From positions 23,405 through 67,394 of the forward strand of contig NZ_KE387008.1 in the NCBI RefSeq assembly GCF_000429965.1: a stretch of 43,990 nucleotides of DNA, given 5' to 3'. This stretch comes from Desulfogranum mediterraneum DSM 13871. GTDB lineage: Bacteria; Desulfobacterota; Desulfobulbia; Desulfobulbales; Desulfobulbaceae. The notes under the pieces were generated by a model. That model worked only from the letters and a program-made list of their open reading frames with translations, was not told where the DNA came from and did no database searches. Shown here one piece after another: positions 8,097-16,400 of this stretch. The translations under genes were made by a program, and so were the position numbers. How positions within the stretch are numbered: the first letter of the stretch is position 1; the number at the start of each line of letters is the position of its first letter.

Positions 8097-8884
8097 CAGC
8101 GTACCCCCGAGAGTCCCTGGCGGCCAAGGAGCCGACCATTGGCCAGCAACACCAGCAGGGCCGGCAGCACAAAGAGCAGGCTCACCGCGGCGGCTACGGG
8201 ACGGTCGCCGCTGTCCATCAGGGAGAAGAGCAGGATGGGCAGGGTCAGCAGCTTGCCGCCGCCGATGATCAGGGTGGAGAGGTACTGGGACCAGGAGAGC
8301 AGGAAGGAGAACAGGGCTGCCAGACAGAGGCCGGGAAAGATAAAGGGCAGGGTCACCCTGACCAGGGTCTGGAGGCGACCTGCTCCCAGACAGCGGGCCT
8401 GCTCTTCAAACTCAGGGTTGTAATCGGCAAATACCCCCCAGAGCACAAAGATGGTGTAGGGCAGGCAGAAGCTGAGGTGGACCAGGACGACCCCGAAGAA
8501 GGTCTCGGCCAGGCCCAGCCGGATGAACCAGAGATGCAGCCCCATGGAGACGCAGAGCGGCGGCACGATCACCGGCAGGAGCAGCAGCAGGGCAATCAGC
8601 CTCTTGCCGGCAAAGCTGTAGAGCCCCAGGGCCCGACCGGCCGGGATGCCGATCAGCAGGGAGAGGCAGGTGGTCACCCCGGAGAGGCCGATGCTCTGCA
8701 CCAGGCCGCCGGCGATCTGGGAGGAGGCGGTGGAGAAGATGTAGCTCCAGCTGCGCAGGCCGAACTTCTGGGGCAGGAGGCCCGGGTAAAACCACTGCTC
8801 CGAGACCGACCAGAGCAGCAGGGGCACAAAGGGCAATAAAACCAGCAGTAGGATGGCCAACCCCAGGAACCGTCGACCGCTCAC
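8096..8884 (-). CDS. ABC transporter permease, second subunit
   Basis: This 262-residue inner-membrane permease of the binding-protein-dependent type I importer class has about six membrane segments. Near residue 165 it has the EAA loop (EEQARCLGAGRLQTLVRVTLP), which docks on the ATPase. Start and stop overlap its neighbours (ATGA at 8881-8884, TGATG at 8094-8098). In E. coli ynjBCD a single long YnjC carries the duplicated permease, whereas here two separate subunits are encoded. Confidence 0.92.
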   Translation of the reverse strand: MSGRRFLGLAILLLVLLPFVPLLLWSVSEQWFYPGLLPQKFGLRSWSYIFSTASSQIAGGLVQSIGLSGVTTCLSLLIGIPAGRALGLYSFAGKRLIALLLLLPVIVPPLCVSMGLHLWFIRLGLAETFFGVVLVHLSFCLPYTIFVLWGVFADYNPEFEEQARCLGAGRLQTLVRVTLPFIFPGLCLAALFSFLLSWSQYLSTLIIGGGKLLTLPILLFSLMDSGDRPVAAAVSLLFVLPALLVLLANGRLLGRQGLSGVR

Positions 8885-9792
8885 CGGGCCGTCCCCTGTC
8901 TGGAGGTCATCCGGGTAAGCCCCTGGGAGAGGAGGATGGCGCAGATCACCACCGCGGCAATGATCAGGCCGATGGCAATGCCCTCGGGACGGGCCATCAG
9001 GTCCACATCGCTATAGTTTCGGTAGGCCCAGACCGGCAGAACCATGGGAAAGGTCTTGCCCAGGAGAAAGGGGAGCTCAAAGGCGCCAAAGCTAAAGGCA
9101 AAGACGATCAAACAGGCCCCCCTGAGGTTGGGGGCCAGCAGGGGCAGGGTGACATGGCGGAAGCGTTGCCAGGGAGAGGCCCCCAGGGTCTGGGCGGCCT
9201 CTTCCAGCTCCTGGCCGCTGTTTTTTAAGATCGCCACCAGCATGAAGGTGATGAAGGGGATCTCCTTCCAGATATAGCTCAGGAGAATCCCCACGGACCA
9301 GGTATCGTTGACCAGCAGCGGAAAGGCAGCCGGTCCGGCAATGAGTCCGGACCAGGAGAGCAACCTGGAGACGAGTCCTGCCGGTGAGAGCAGCAGGCTG
9401 ATGCAGATCCCGATCACCAGGTGGGGGACGGTGAGTGGGATCTGGAGGATAACGTTGATCCAGGAGCTGGTCGCTGCCAGGCGCGTCAGCAGGAGGGCCA
9501 GCGGCAGGGAGCAGAGGGCCGCCGCCAGGGTGGAGACCGTGGCGATATAGAGGGTCATCAGCAGGCTGGTGCTAAAGTCGGGGTCCGTGAAGACCGCGGC
9601 AAAGTGGCTGAGGCTAAGGCTGCCTCCGCCGGCGCCGGGCCGGTATCCCAGGGCCTGGAGTATGCCCAGGAAGATGCCGCCCCCGAAAAAGAGGAGGATA
9701 ATGGCCAGGGCCGGCCCGAGCAGCATCAGTAGCCGGAGCCTTCCGGGTGCGGTTCCGGCCTGGGCCGGGGATTCAGGGAGGGGCTGGAACAT
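8881..9792 (-). CDS. ABC transporter permease, first subunit
   Basis: This 303-residue permease has about six membrane segments. A GASPWQRFRHVTLPLLAP stretch near residue 205 is the EAA coupling loop. The ATG at 9792 overlaps the stop of the substrate-binding protein gene in TGATG. An upstream start at 9822 would lie inside that gene and was rejected. It pairs with the second permease as the membrane channel of the importer. Confidence 0.92.
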   Translation of the reverse strand: MFQPLPESPAQAGTAPGRLRLLMLLGPALAIILLFFGGGIFLGILQALGYRPGAGGGSLSLSHFAAVFTDPDFSTSLLMTLYIATVSTLAAALCSLPLALLLTRLAATSSWINVILQIPLTVPHLVIGICISLLLSPAGLVSRLLSWSGLIAGPAAFPLLVNDTWSVGILLSYIWKEIPFITFMLVAILKNSGQELEEAAQTLGASPWQRFRHVTLPLLAPNLRGACLIVFAFSFGAFELPFLLGKTFPMVLPVWAYRNYSDVDLMARPEGIAIGLIIAAVVICAILLSQGLTRMTSRQGTAR

Positions 9793-11036
9793 CAACGCTC
9801 CCTGAGGACCTGTTCTTGCCAACCCTTTTCCAGGTAGATCAGGACCCTGCTGGGTGGCTCTGGCAGTTGATGGGCCTGGAGCTCCCGGTTGCTCAGGGTG
9901 GCCGGCCCCCGCTCCAGTTCGGCGAACTGCTGTTGTTGGGCCCGGGGCAACCTGGTGGTGTCAATGGCCGGGAAATCGCCCCAGACCCCGGCCTTGGCCT
10001 TCTCCAGCTGGGCCTCGGCAGAGAGCAGGAAGTCGGCCGCCACCATGGCCGCGGCCTTGTCTCTGGCGTTAAAGGGGATGGCTACAAAGTGGGTGTTGGC
10101 GATGGTGCCCTCGGCAAAGACAAAGGAGCGTACCGTGGGCGGGAACAAACCGTCCAGGATGTTGCGCGAGGCCTCGGCCTGGTGGTAGGAGAAGGAGAAG
10201 TCGATCTCGCCGTCGGCAAAGAGGGTGTTCATCCGTACCGGAGAGTTCGGATAGGTGGAGCCCTGGCGCCAGAGTGCGGGCTTGAGCTCCTTGAGCAGCG
10301 CATAGGTGGCCCTGGCGGCGCTGCTCAGCTCTTGCTGGGAGTAGTCGCCCTGCCAGGTCGAGGCCCCGCCGCCCTGGTGATAGAAGAGCTGGCGGAGAAA
10401 GACCGAACCCGTGAAATCAGGTGGTGCCGGATAGGTGAATCGGCCGGGATGCTCCCGGATCCAGGTGATCAGCTCAGCCATGCTTTTGGGTGGCACCGGG
10501 GTCCGGGCGGTGTCGTAGATCATGATCACCTGGGCACTGCCCCAGGGCGATTCCATGCCCTCCACCGGGGTGCCGAAGTCGTTGTACACCGAGGGCCTGC
10601 TCCAGTCGACGTAGTGCTGATTGGGCAGTCGTTGGGCAAAGGGGCCAAAGAGCAGACCCTTGTTCTTGCAGGTCCGGAAATTCTCGCCGTTGATCCACAT
10701 CAGGTCCACGCTGCCGTCGCTGCTCTTACCGGCCTGACGCTCCACCAGCAGCTTGCTGACCACCTCGGCAATATCCTTGACCGGGACCTGGCGGAGGGTG
10801 ATGTTGTATCGTTCTTTCAAGCGGTGGGCCACAAAGCCGTTGACATAGGCATTGATCGCGGGCGAGCCGCCCCACATGTACCAGTCAAGGGTTTGGCCGT
10901 CTGCGGCCTGAATCGTCTCCTCCCAGGAGGTCTGGTCGAGCTCAACCGCCCGGGCCTGGTGGGGCAGGAAGAGCAGGAAGAGCAACAACAGGATGGGCAA
11001 GGGGCTGAGCGGCTTTCGGCTGTGGGCAGGGTCCAT
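9792..11036 (-). CDS. ABC transporter substrate-binding protein, YnjB-like
   Basis: This 414-residue periplasmic protein has a signal peptide: a basic start, a Leu-rich core and a likely cleavage after HQARA near residue 29. The mature part contains TLDWYMWGGS, WINGENF and YPAPPDFTGS stretches characteristic of the YnjB/COG4134 family, an extracellular solute-binding protein of unknown ligand. It is the first gene of the operon running to 3840, so its ligand is probably the substrate of the downstream kinase and transferase genes. The 228-base upstream gap (11037-11264) holds a GGGGCAGG/CCTGCCCC hairpin at 11065-11082 and an AT-rich patch near 11140-11170 that may hold the promoter. Confidence 0.88.
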   Translation of the reverse strand: MDPAHSRKPLSPLPILLLLFLLFLPHQARAVELDQTSWEETIQAADGQTLDWYMWGGSPAINAYVNGFVAHRLKERYNITLRQVPVKDIAEVVSKLLVERQAGKSSDGSVDLMWINGENFRTCKNKGLLFGPFAQRLPNQHYVDWSRPSVYNDFGTPVEGMESPWGSAQVIMIYDTARTPVPPKSMAELITWIREHPGRFTYPAPPDFTGSVFLRQLFYHQGGGASTWQGDYSQQELSSAARATYALLKELKPALWRQGSTYPNSPVRMNTLFADGEIDFSFSYHQAEASRNILDGLFPPTVRSFVFAEGTIANTHFVAIPFNARDKAAAMVAADFLLSAEAQLEKAKAGVWGDFPAIDTTRLPRAQQQQFAELERGPATLSNRELQAHQLPEPPSRVLIYLEKGWQEQVLRER

Positions 11037-11264
11037 GATTCCTCTGGGGCTGTGGGGATGTACGGGGGCAGGGGCCTGCCCCGGGGTGCCGGGGCCTCTG
11101 CCTCAGATCCTCCCGGAAGTGTACCTGAGCTGGGGCGAAAAAACAATATAACCGACACAAATTCTTATTCTTTTCCTGTTCGTCCCGGAACCATCAGGGC
11201 GGCGGATCCCAGCCATTGTCCCCAGCCGGGACGGCGTCCATCCGGCCTCTGGGGCAGGCAGCGA

Positions 11265-11504
11265 CTAGAGGACGTGACTGCTGATGATCCTGGGCTCCTT
11301 CAAGCCGATGACCTCCGGTTCGATCCGTTCCAGTTCATCCGGATTCCACTGGCCGCTTGCCGCCAGCAGCTGCCTGGCCTCGTCTGCGGAGGCGGCCAGG
11401 ACCGCCACCTCGGCGTGGGTGTAGCGCTGGCTGTGAATCTGGGGTTCATCGATCATCGACCAACTGGAAAATTGGGTGTTATGTCGCCAGAGATAGATCT
11501 GCAT
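11265..11504 (-). CDS. Small conserved-looking hypothetical protein
   Basis: This encodes 79 residues beginning MQIYLWRHNTQFSSWSMID. It is acidic and soluble with no membrane segment, and mixes predicted strand at the N-terminus with a helix (ADEARQLLAASG) in the middle. The ATG at 11504 has GGAG 6 bases upstream. An alternative ATG at 11516 lacks a better site. The content (WSMIDEP, HAEVAVLAAS) looks like a real globular protein, but I do not recognise a family. It lies on the minus strand ahead of the YnjB-like gene and may share its transcript. Confidence 0.65.
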   Translation of the reverse strand: MQIYLWRHNTQFSSWSMIDEPQIHSQRYTHAEVAVLAASADEARQLLAASGQWNPDELERIEPEVIGLKEPRIISSHVL

Positions 11505-11820
11505 GGGGGGCTCCATGGGTCAGGGGGAAAGAACTGCTGATGGTGATTTCTTCTCTACAGGTCGTTGGAATCGTACCCTTTTTTAAAGGGAAAGGGAAGC
11601 GTTCTCACCCAGGGGGCTGCTCAGAAAACGGGCAGAGGAGCAGGCCCCTGATCCCTGTGGACATATTTTTCCCCAAAGGATGAATTTTCTCCCCTCCCGG
11701 GAGAGACAAATGGGCAAGAATAGAGTAAGGAGCAAGACGATAGGGTAAGGGGAGGCCGGCTTCCCACCCCTGGAGGTGAGGATACCGGCCAATAATGAGC
11801 AGTTAGCTTGTCGTAGAATT
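11505..11820. other. Intergenic region between divergent genes
   Basis: About 316 bases lie between the minus-strand small gene and epd. An inverted repeat GGCCGG (11754-11759) / CCGGCC (11785-11790) encloses a smaller pairing and could form an mRNA leader hairpin before epd. A short CCCTTT/AAAGGG inverted repeat lies near 11577. No convincing gene or clear promoter pair was found. Confidence 0.4.
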
Positions 11821-12861
11821 ATGAGTATTCGAATCGCAATAAACGGATATGGCCGGATCGGTCGCTGCATACTCCGGGCCCTCTATGAGTCCGGCAGGCG
11901 GGAGCAGATGCAGATCGTGGCCATCAATGAGTTGGCCGGTCTGGCCTCCATCACCCATCTGACCAAGTTTGACTCCACCCATGGCAAGTTTGCCGGCTCG
12001 GTGGATTGTGACGGCAGTCACCTCCTGGTCAACGACGATGCCATCGCCATGAGCTGTGAACGGGATCTCTCCCGGCTGCCCTGGAAGGAGTTGGACGTCG
12101 ATGTGGTCCTGGAGTGCAGCGGTTCCTATACCGACCGGCGGATCGCGGAACAGCATCTCCTCAGCGGGGCCCGTAAGGTCCTCTTTTCCTGCCCTGCCCA
12201 GAGTGATGTGGATGCCACCGTGGTCTATGGTCTCAACCATCAGATCTTGAAGACCACCGACCAGATCGTCTCCAACGCCTCCTGCACCACCAACTGCATC
12301 AGCCACGTCATCAGGCTGCTGGATGAGCACTGCGGTATTGACTCCGGGGTGATCACCACCATCCATTCGATGATGAACGACCAGCCGGTGATCGATGCCT
12401 ACCATAATCCGGATCTGAGGAAGAGTCGCAGCTCCAGCAACTCCATCATCCCGGTGAATACCGGCCTGGCCAGGGGGATCGATCGGATCTTTCCCCATCT
12501 CCAGGGACGCTTCCAGGCGGTCTCTCTGCGGGTACCCACCATGAATGTCTCCCTGATGCAGCTCACCGCCAGGGTGAGCAGGGGCACGGATCGACAGGTG
12601 CTCAACCGCCTCTTTCAACAGGCCGCCCAAGGCCCCCTGCACCAGGTCCTGGGCTATACCGAACTGCCCCTGGTCTCCTGTGACTTTAATCACGACCCCC
12701 GCTCAGCGGTGCTGGACAGCACCCAGACCAGTGTCAGCGAGGGGCGGCTGGTCAACCTGATGGCCTGGTTTGACAATGAGTGGGGCTATGCCAACCGGAT
12801 GCTGGATACCACCGCCATGATGATCGAGACCCGGCACAGTCCGGGACAGGGGGTGTTATGA
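11821..12861 (+). CDS. epd: Erythrose-4-phosphate dehydrogenase (GAPDH family)
   Basis: This is a 346-residue NAD-dependent dehydrogenase. The Rossmann start is IAINGYGRIGR at residues 5-15, followed by ALYESGRR and VAINELA, which match Epd rather than glycolytic GAPDH. The catalytic Cys155 is in SNASCTTN and His182 in TTIHSMMNDQ. VIDAYHNPDLR and WFDNEWGYANRMLDTT also follow the Epd pattern. Epd oxidises erythrose 4-phosphate to 4-phosphoerythronate, the first step of DXP-dependent pyridoxal phosphate synthesis. The ATG at 11821 was chosen because conservation begins there. An in-frame GTG at 11776 lies in a leader hairpin. It overlaps panE by ATGA. A secondary GAPDH role cannot be excluded. 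Confidence 0.88.
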   Translation: MSIRIAINGYGRIGRCILRALYESGRREQMQIVAINELAGLASITHLTKFDSTHGKFAGSVDCDGSHLLVNDDAIAMSCERDLSRLPWKELDVDVVLECSGSYTDRRIAEQHLLSGARKVLFSCPAQSDVDATVVYGLNHQILKTTDQIVSNASCTTNCISHVIRLLDEHCGIDSGVITTIHSMMNDQPVIDAYHNPDLRKSRSSSNSIIPVNTGLARGIDRIFPHLQGRFQAVSLRVPTMNVSLMQLTARVSRGTDRQVLNRLFQQAAQGPLHQVLGYTELPLVSCDFNHDPRSAVLDSTQTSVSEGRLVNLMAWFDNEWGYANRMLDTTAMMIETRHSPGQGVL

Positions 12862-13823
12862 GCGAACAGCAACCGGGCGACGAGCAGATGGAGATCGTGG
12901 TTATCGGAGCCGGGGCCATGGGCTGCCTCTTCGGGGCCTGGCTCTCCCGGGTCGCCCGGGTACGGCTCTATGATATCGATCCGGACACGGTGGAGGCCAT
13001 CAACCGTCAGGGCGTGGTGGTCACCACCATGGCAGGGGAAGAGCGGCGTTATCCGCTGGAGGCGGTCAGCCGCTTTGAGGAGGGTGAGCCCCCGGCAGAA
13101 CTGGTGATCCTCTTTACCAAGTCCAGGGGCACCCGGGCGGCTGCCGAACTGGCGAAAAAGATCCTGGCCGAGGAGGGCCTGGTGCTCACCCTCCAGAACG
13201 GGGTGGGCAACCTGGAGCAGATCGAGGCGGTCTTTGGCCGTCCCTGCGGGGTGGCCGGGGTGACGGCCCAGGCAGGCACCGTCATCGCTCCAGGGCACAG
13301 CCTCCATGCCGGGGAGGGCGAGACCCTGCTGGGTCCGGCTCCGGGGCAGGAGAAGCAGTTGCAGGCGGTGGAGCAACTCTTTGCCCGGGCCGGTATTACC
13401 AGCCGGATCAGTGGGGATGCCAGTGGCTTGATCTGGGGCAAGCTGTTGGTCAACGTCGGGATCAACGCCCTGGCCGCCATTCTCCGGGTGCCCAACGGGG
13501 TCTTGGCCCAGGTGCCTGAGTGCAGTCGGATCATGGAGCTGGCCGTGGCCGAAGGGGTGGCCGTGGCCCGGGCCCTGGGTATCCGGCTGCCCTATGAGGA
13601 TCCCATGGCCCAGGTGCTCAAGGTCTGTGCAGATACCGCTGCCAACCGGGCCAGTATGCTCCAGGACATCCTGCGCAGGGCGCCCACCGAGATTGATGTG
13701 ATTAACGGGGCCATCGTGGCCAGGGGCCGGGAGGTCGGGGTGGCCACCCCGGTGAACGGCACCATAACCATGATCATCAAGGCACTGGAGGCAAGCCATG
13801 TCCAGCGCCTGGAGAAGAGTTGA
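12858..13823 (+). CDS. panE: 2-dehydropantoate 2-reductase
   Basis: This 321-residue ketopantoate reductase reduces 2-dehydropantoate to pantoate with NADPH in pantothenate/CoA synthesis. VVIGAGAMGCLFGA (about residues 14-27) is the NADP-binding Rossmann motif, LQNGVGN sits near residue 114, and WGKLLVNVGINALAA near residue 193 holds the family's catalytic Lys and Asn. The ATG at 12858 overlaps the epd stop (ATGA) and has a G-rich ribosome site. panB follows 118 bases later, which supports the assignment. Confidence 0.93.
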   Translation: MSEQQPGDEQMEIVVIGAGAMGCLFGAWLSRVARVRLYDIDPDTVEAINRQGVVVTTMAGEERRYPLEAVSRFEEGEPPAELVILFTKSRGTRAAAELAKKILAEEGLVLTLQNGVGNLEQIEAVFGRPCGVAGVTAQAGTVIAPGHSLHAGEGETLLGPAPGQEKQLQAVEQLFARAGITSRISGDASGLIWGKLLVNVGINALAAILRVPNGVLAQVPECSRIMELAVAEGVAVARALGIRLPYEDPMAQVLKVCADTAANRASMLQDILRRAPTEIDVINGAIVARGREVGVATPVNGTITMIIKALEASHVQRLEKS

Positions 13824-13902
13824 GCAGGGGGAGGCCGTCACAGCTCATCCCCTGTTCACGCTTTGTGATGGCTTCCATTGTTGAGGCATGTAATAACCTA
13901 GA

Positions 13903-13926
13903 GTTACCCGTCCGGTGATTGGTAAC
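13903..13926 (+). promoter_or_regulatory. Leader hairpin next to the panB ribosome site
   Basis: The inverted repeat GTTACC (13903-13908) / GGTAAC (13921-13926) sits 4 bases before the AAGGAG ribosome-binding site of panB (13931-13936). The panE-panB gap of 118 bases also holds a CAGGGG/CCCCTG inverted repeat near 13827-13856. These may shape translation or processing between the two genes. Confidence 0.35.
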
Positions 13927-13941
13927 GAATAAGGAGCTGCT

Positions 13942-14781
13942 ATGAAAAAGTTGACCATACCCGATATCCTGGCACGCAAGCAAGCCGGTCCCAAGGTAAC
14001 CATGCTCACCGCCTATGACTATCCCTGGGCCCGAATGGTGGATGAGGCCGGGATCGATATTGCCCTGGTGGGCGACTCGCTGGCCATGGTGGTCCTGGGC
14101 CATCCGAATACGGTCTCGGTGACCATGGAGGAGATGCTTCACCATACCCGGGCGGTTGCCAGAGGCGTTCGCAGGGCCCTGGTGATTGGGGATATGCCCT
14201 TTGGTTCCTACAACTCCTCCATCCCGGCGGCGGTGAACAATGCCAGCCGTTTTCTCAAAGAGGCGGGCGCCGACGGGGTCAAGTTGGAGGGTGGCCGGAT
14301 CGTGGCCGACACCGTGGAGGCCATCGTCCGGGGCGGTATCCCGGTGCAGGGCCATGTGGGCCTCACCCCCCAGACCGCCACTTCCCTGGGGGGCTTCAAG
14401 GTCCAGGGCAAGAAGGCCGAGGCCGCCCGGCAGATGATCGACGATGCCCGGGCCCTGGAAGATGCCGGTTGTTTTTCCCTGGTCCTTGAGGCCATCCCCG
14501 CAGCCGTGGCCAGGATGATCAGCGAGACCGTCTCCATTCCCACCATCGGTATCGGTGCGGGACGGGACTGCGACGGCCAGGTCCTGGTCACCCATGACAT
14601 GGTGGGGTTGTTCGACGGTTTCACCCCCAAGTTCGTCAAGCAGTACACCACCATGCGCGGCGGGGTTCTCGAGGCCATCGCCGCCTATAAGAGAGAGGTG
14701 GAAGAGGGCCTCTTTCCCGAAGATATCCATAGCTTTACCATGCCGGCCGAGGAGCTGGCCAAGCTCAAGGATCTGGAGTAG
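13942..14781 (+). CDS. panB: 3-methyl-2-oxobutanoate hydroxymethyltransferase
   Basis: This 279-residue PanB transfers a hydroxymethyl group from 5,10-methylenetetrahydrofolate to 2-oxoisovalerate to give ketopantoate, the substrate of PanE encoded just upstream. Family motifs are present: LTAYDYPWARMVDEAG (residues 17-32), LVGDSLAMV with the Mg-binding Asp, GDMPFGSY, KLEGG and GHVGLTPQ. Length is normal for the family. The ATG is preceded by AAGGAG at good spacing. Confidence 0.96.
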   Translation: MKKLTIPDILARKQAGPKVTMLTAYDYPWARMVDEAGIDIALVGDSLAMVVLGHPNTVSVTMEEMLHHTRAVARGVRRALVIGDMPFGSYNSSIPAAVNNASRFLKEAGADGVKLEGGRIVADTVEAIVRGGIPVQGHVGLTPQTATSLGGFKVQGKKAEAARQMIDDARALEDAGCFSLVLEAIPAAVARMISETVSIPTIGIGAGRDCDGQVLVTHDMVGLFDGFTPKFVKQYTTMRGGVLEAIAAYKREVEEGLFPEDIHSFTMPAEELAKLKDLE

Positions 14782-14897
14782 GCCCTGAGCGCGCTTAAGG
14801 GTACCTTAAAAAAAACATTCCGCGGCGGTCGCAAGACCGCTGCCACCTCTCCGGACAGGCCTGTGCAGGGGTTGCCCGGAACCACCTGAGGAACACG

Positions 14898-15263
14898 ATG
14901 ATAACCTATCTCTATTGGCTGGCGGTGATCCTGGTGATCGCTGCCCTGTTGTACCTGTTCAGCGTCAGAGGCAAGAACTGGAAGGTCGGGGCGATCCTGG
15001 GCCTGATCGTCTTCATCGTCAGCTGGGGCGCCTACTACTTTCGCTTTCAGCAGGTCTTTGTCAAACGCTACGGCGGGGTGATGACCATCCATGTCCCGGA
15101 GGGACAGCGTCACCTGGCAGCCACCTGGAAGGACGATAACCTCTGGATAGAGAACTATGATCCGTCCAGCAACACCTGCTACTTCACCGAATACTCCAAG
15201 GGCAATGTCCTCCAGGGGAAGGTGACCATCAAGGAGTGCAGCCCCCTGATGCCGCAGCCGTAG
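14898..15263 (+). CDS. Small membrane protein of unknown function
   Basis: This encodes 121 residues with two N-terminal membrane segments (about residues 4-22 and 31-48), then a soluble C-terminal domain of about 70 residues with two Cys. The order suggests a membrane-anchored small domain. A ribosome site (CCTGAGGAACACG) precedes the ATG. The gap after panB contains a GCGGTCGC/GACCGC hairpin at about 14824-14839. No family was recognised. A large palindrome follows 22 bases after the stop. Confidence 0.7.
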   Translation: MITYLYWLAVILVIAALLYLFSVRGKNWKVGAILGLIVFIVSWGAYYFRFQQVFVKRYGGVMTIHVPEGQRHLAATWKDDNLWIENYDPSSNTCYFTEYSKGNVLQGKVTIKECSPLMPQP

Positions 15264-15284
15264 CTCTCAGCAGGCTGGAACAGC

Positions 15285-15326
15285 ACAAGGGGCCGCCAGC
15301 AGTGATCACTGCTGGCGGCCCCTTGT
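15285..15326. terminator. Perfect 42-bp palindrome, probable transcript-end hairpin
   Basis: Bases 15285-15326 form a gapless perfect palindrome centred on TGATCA at 15303-15308, with a GC-rich stem (GGGGCCGCC). As RNA it would form a very stable hairpin 22 bases after the stop of the small membrane protein gene. No clean T-run follows, only GTCGTCTATC, so it may terminate by stability, protect the 3' end, or be part of a dispersed element. Confidence 0.6.
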
Positions 15327-15610
15327 CGTCTATCGGCCTGGAGCCGATTTTTCGGCCTTCGTGCGTATGAAGAATCAGCTGCCTGGGGCAAGCCCAGCCC
15401 AGGTTGGTTGGTACGCTGCCAGGTGGCACGACCCCATGCCGCGCAGACGGGAATCCCGTCTTGGGGCAAGCATGAGCCACTCCTGGATCACGCCCTACCA
15501 TCGCACCGGATGTACGCAGTTGTAGATGTACGCTTTGTGACGGGCCGCTCAAGTGTTTCTCTGCGGCCAGTCACAACCGGGTGAAGCCGGGCTGCTGCTC
15601 CTTTGGCAGC
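15327..15610. other. Structured intergenic region with short open frame
   Basis: This stretch lies between the palindrome and the cbiH stop. It contains GCCGA-TTTT-TCGGC (near 15341-15355), GACGGGA-A-TCCCGTC (15446-15460), a direct repeat GATGTACGC (15509-15517 and 15525-15533), and an imperfect inverted repeat with 12-bp arms and one mismatch at 15537-15574. A 52-codon open frame (15367-15525, plus strand, from ATG) is present without a ribosome site. The dense structure suggests a remnant or dispersed element or a structured RNA rather than plain spacer. No identity is claimed. Confidence 0.4.
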
Positions 15611-16381
15611 CTAGAGGCCGTACTTGTTGTTATAGCCCCTGGGGGTAACCATCTGGCCCTGCCAGGTAAAGGTCTGGGAGTTGCCGATGATCACCGTGGT
15701 CTGCATGCCAATCTCCTGGTCGAGCATCTCCCCCAGGGTGGAGAGGCAGACGCTCTGATTGTCCCGGGAGGCGCCCTGGACGATGCCCACCGGGGTATCC
15801 GGGCTGCGATGGCCGAGCAGGATCTCCTGGGCCCGGACGATCTGCTGGGTCCGTTTCTTTGATTTGGGGTTATAGATCACCACCACGAAATCCGCGGACG
15901 CCACCGCCTCCAGCCGCTGTTCGATCAGCTCAAAGGGGGTCATCAGGTCAGAGAGGCTGATGGCGGCAAAGTCGTGCATCAGGGGCGCCCCCAGGACCGC
16001 GGCACAGCCGTTTAAGGCGGCAATCCCGGGGATCACCTCGATGGCTGCCGCGGAATCGGTGGCCTTTGCCAGCTCAAAGACGAGCCCGGCCATGGCGTAG
16101 ATGCCGGGATCCCCGCCACAGACCAGGGCAACCCGTTTGCCTGTTTCCGCCAGTTCCAGGGCCTTGCGGCAGCGATCAATCTCCTGCATCATCGAGGAGG
16201 AAATCACCTCGGCCGTGGCCGGGATGCAGTCGGTCACCAGCTCCAGATAGGTCCGGTAGCCGACGACGATTTCGGCCTTTTCGATGGCCTGTCGCGCCCT
16301 GGGCGCCATCAGGTCCTGTGCTCCAGGGCCCAGGCCGACGACCTGGAGTGCTGGGGTGGTGTCTGCTGAAGATGTGGTCAT
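15611..16381 (-). CDS. cbiH: Precorrin-3B/cobalt-factor III C17-methyltransferase
   Basis: This 256-residue SAM-dependent tetrapyrrole methyltransferase carries VVGLGPGAQDLMAPRARQAI near the start, GDPGIYAMAG (about residues 90-99) and VIPGIAALNGCAA. These match CbiH/CobJ, which methylates C17 and contracts the corrin ring. The ATG at 16381 has AAGAGAGAA upstream and follows the cbiG stop by 19 bases. A longer frame to 16729 overlaps cbiG and its first 116 residues are non-homologous low-complexity sequence. It is the last gene of the cobalamin operon. Confidence 0.93.
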   Translation of the reverse strand: MTTSSADTTPALQVVGLGPGAQDLMAPRARQAIEKAEIVVGYRTYLELVTDCIPATAEVISSSMMQEIDRCRKALELAETGKRVALVCGGDPGIYAMAGLVFELAKATDSAAAIEVIPGIAALNGCAAVLGAPLMHDFAAISLSDLMTPFELIEQRLEAVASADFVVVIYNPKSKKRTQQIVRAQEILLGHRSPDTPVGIVQGASRDNQSVCLSTLGEMLDQEIGMQTTVIIGNSQTFTWQGQMVTPRGYNNKYGL

Positions 16382-16400
16382 GGTTCTCTCTTGATTGTGG

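Noticed and set aside
11065-11110. Possible TPP riboswitch (GGGGTGCC and a CTGAG-like string)
   Set aside because: The elements do not occur in the right order or spacing on one strand and no thiamine gene follows; only a simple hairpin is supported.
9747-11540. Plus-strand open frame of nearly 600 codons opposite the YnjB-like gene
   Set aside because: It covers a signal-peptide-bearing binding protein and its upstream gap on the other strand, with no ribosome site or recognisable domain.
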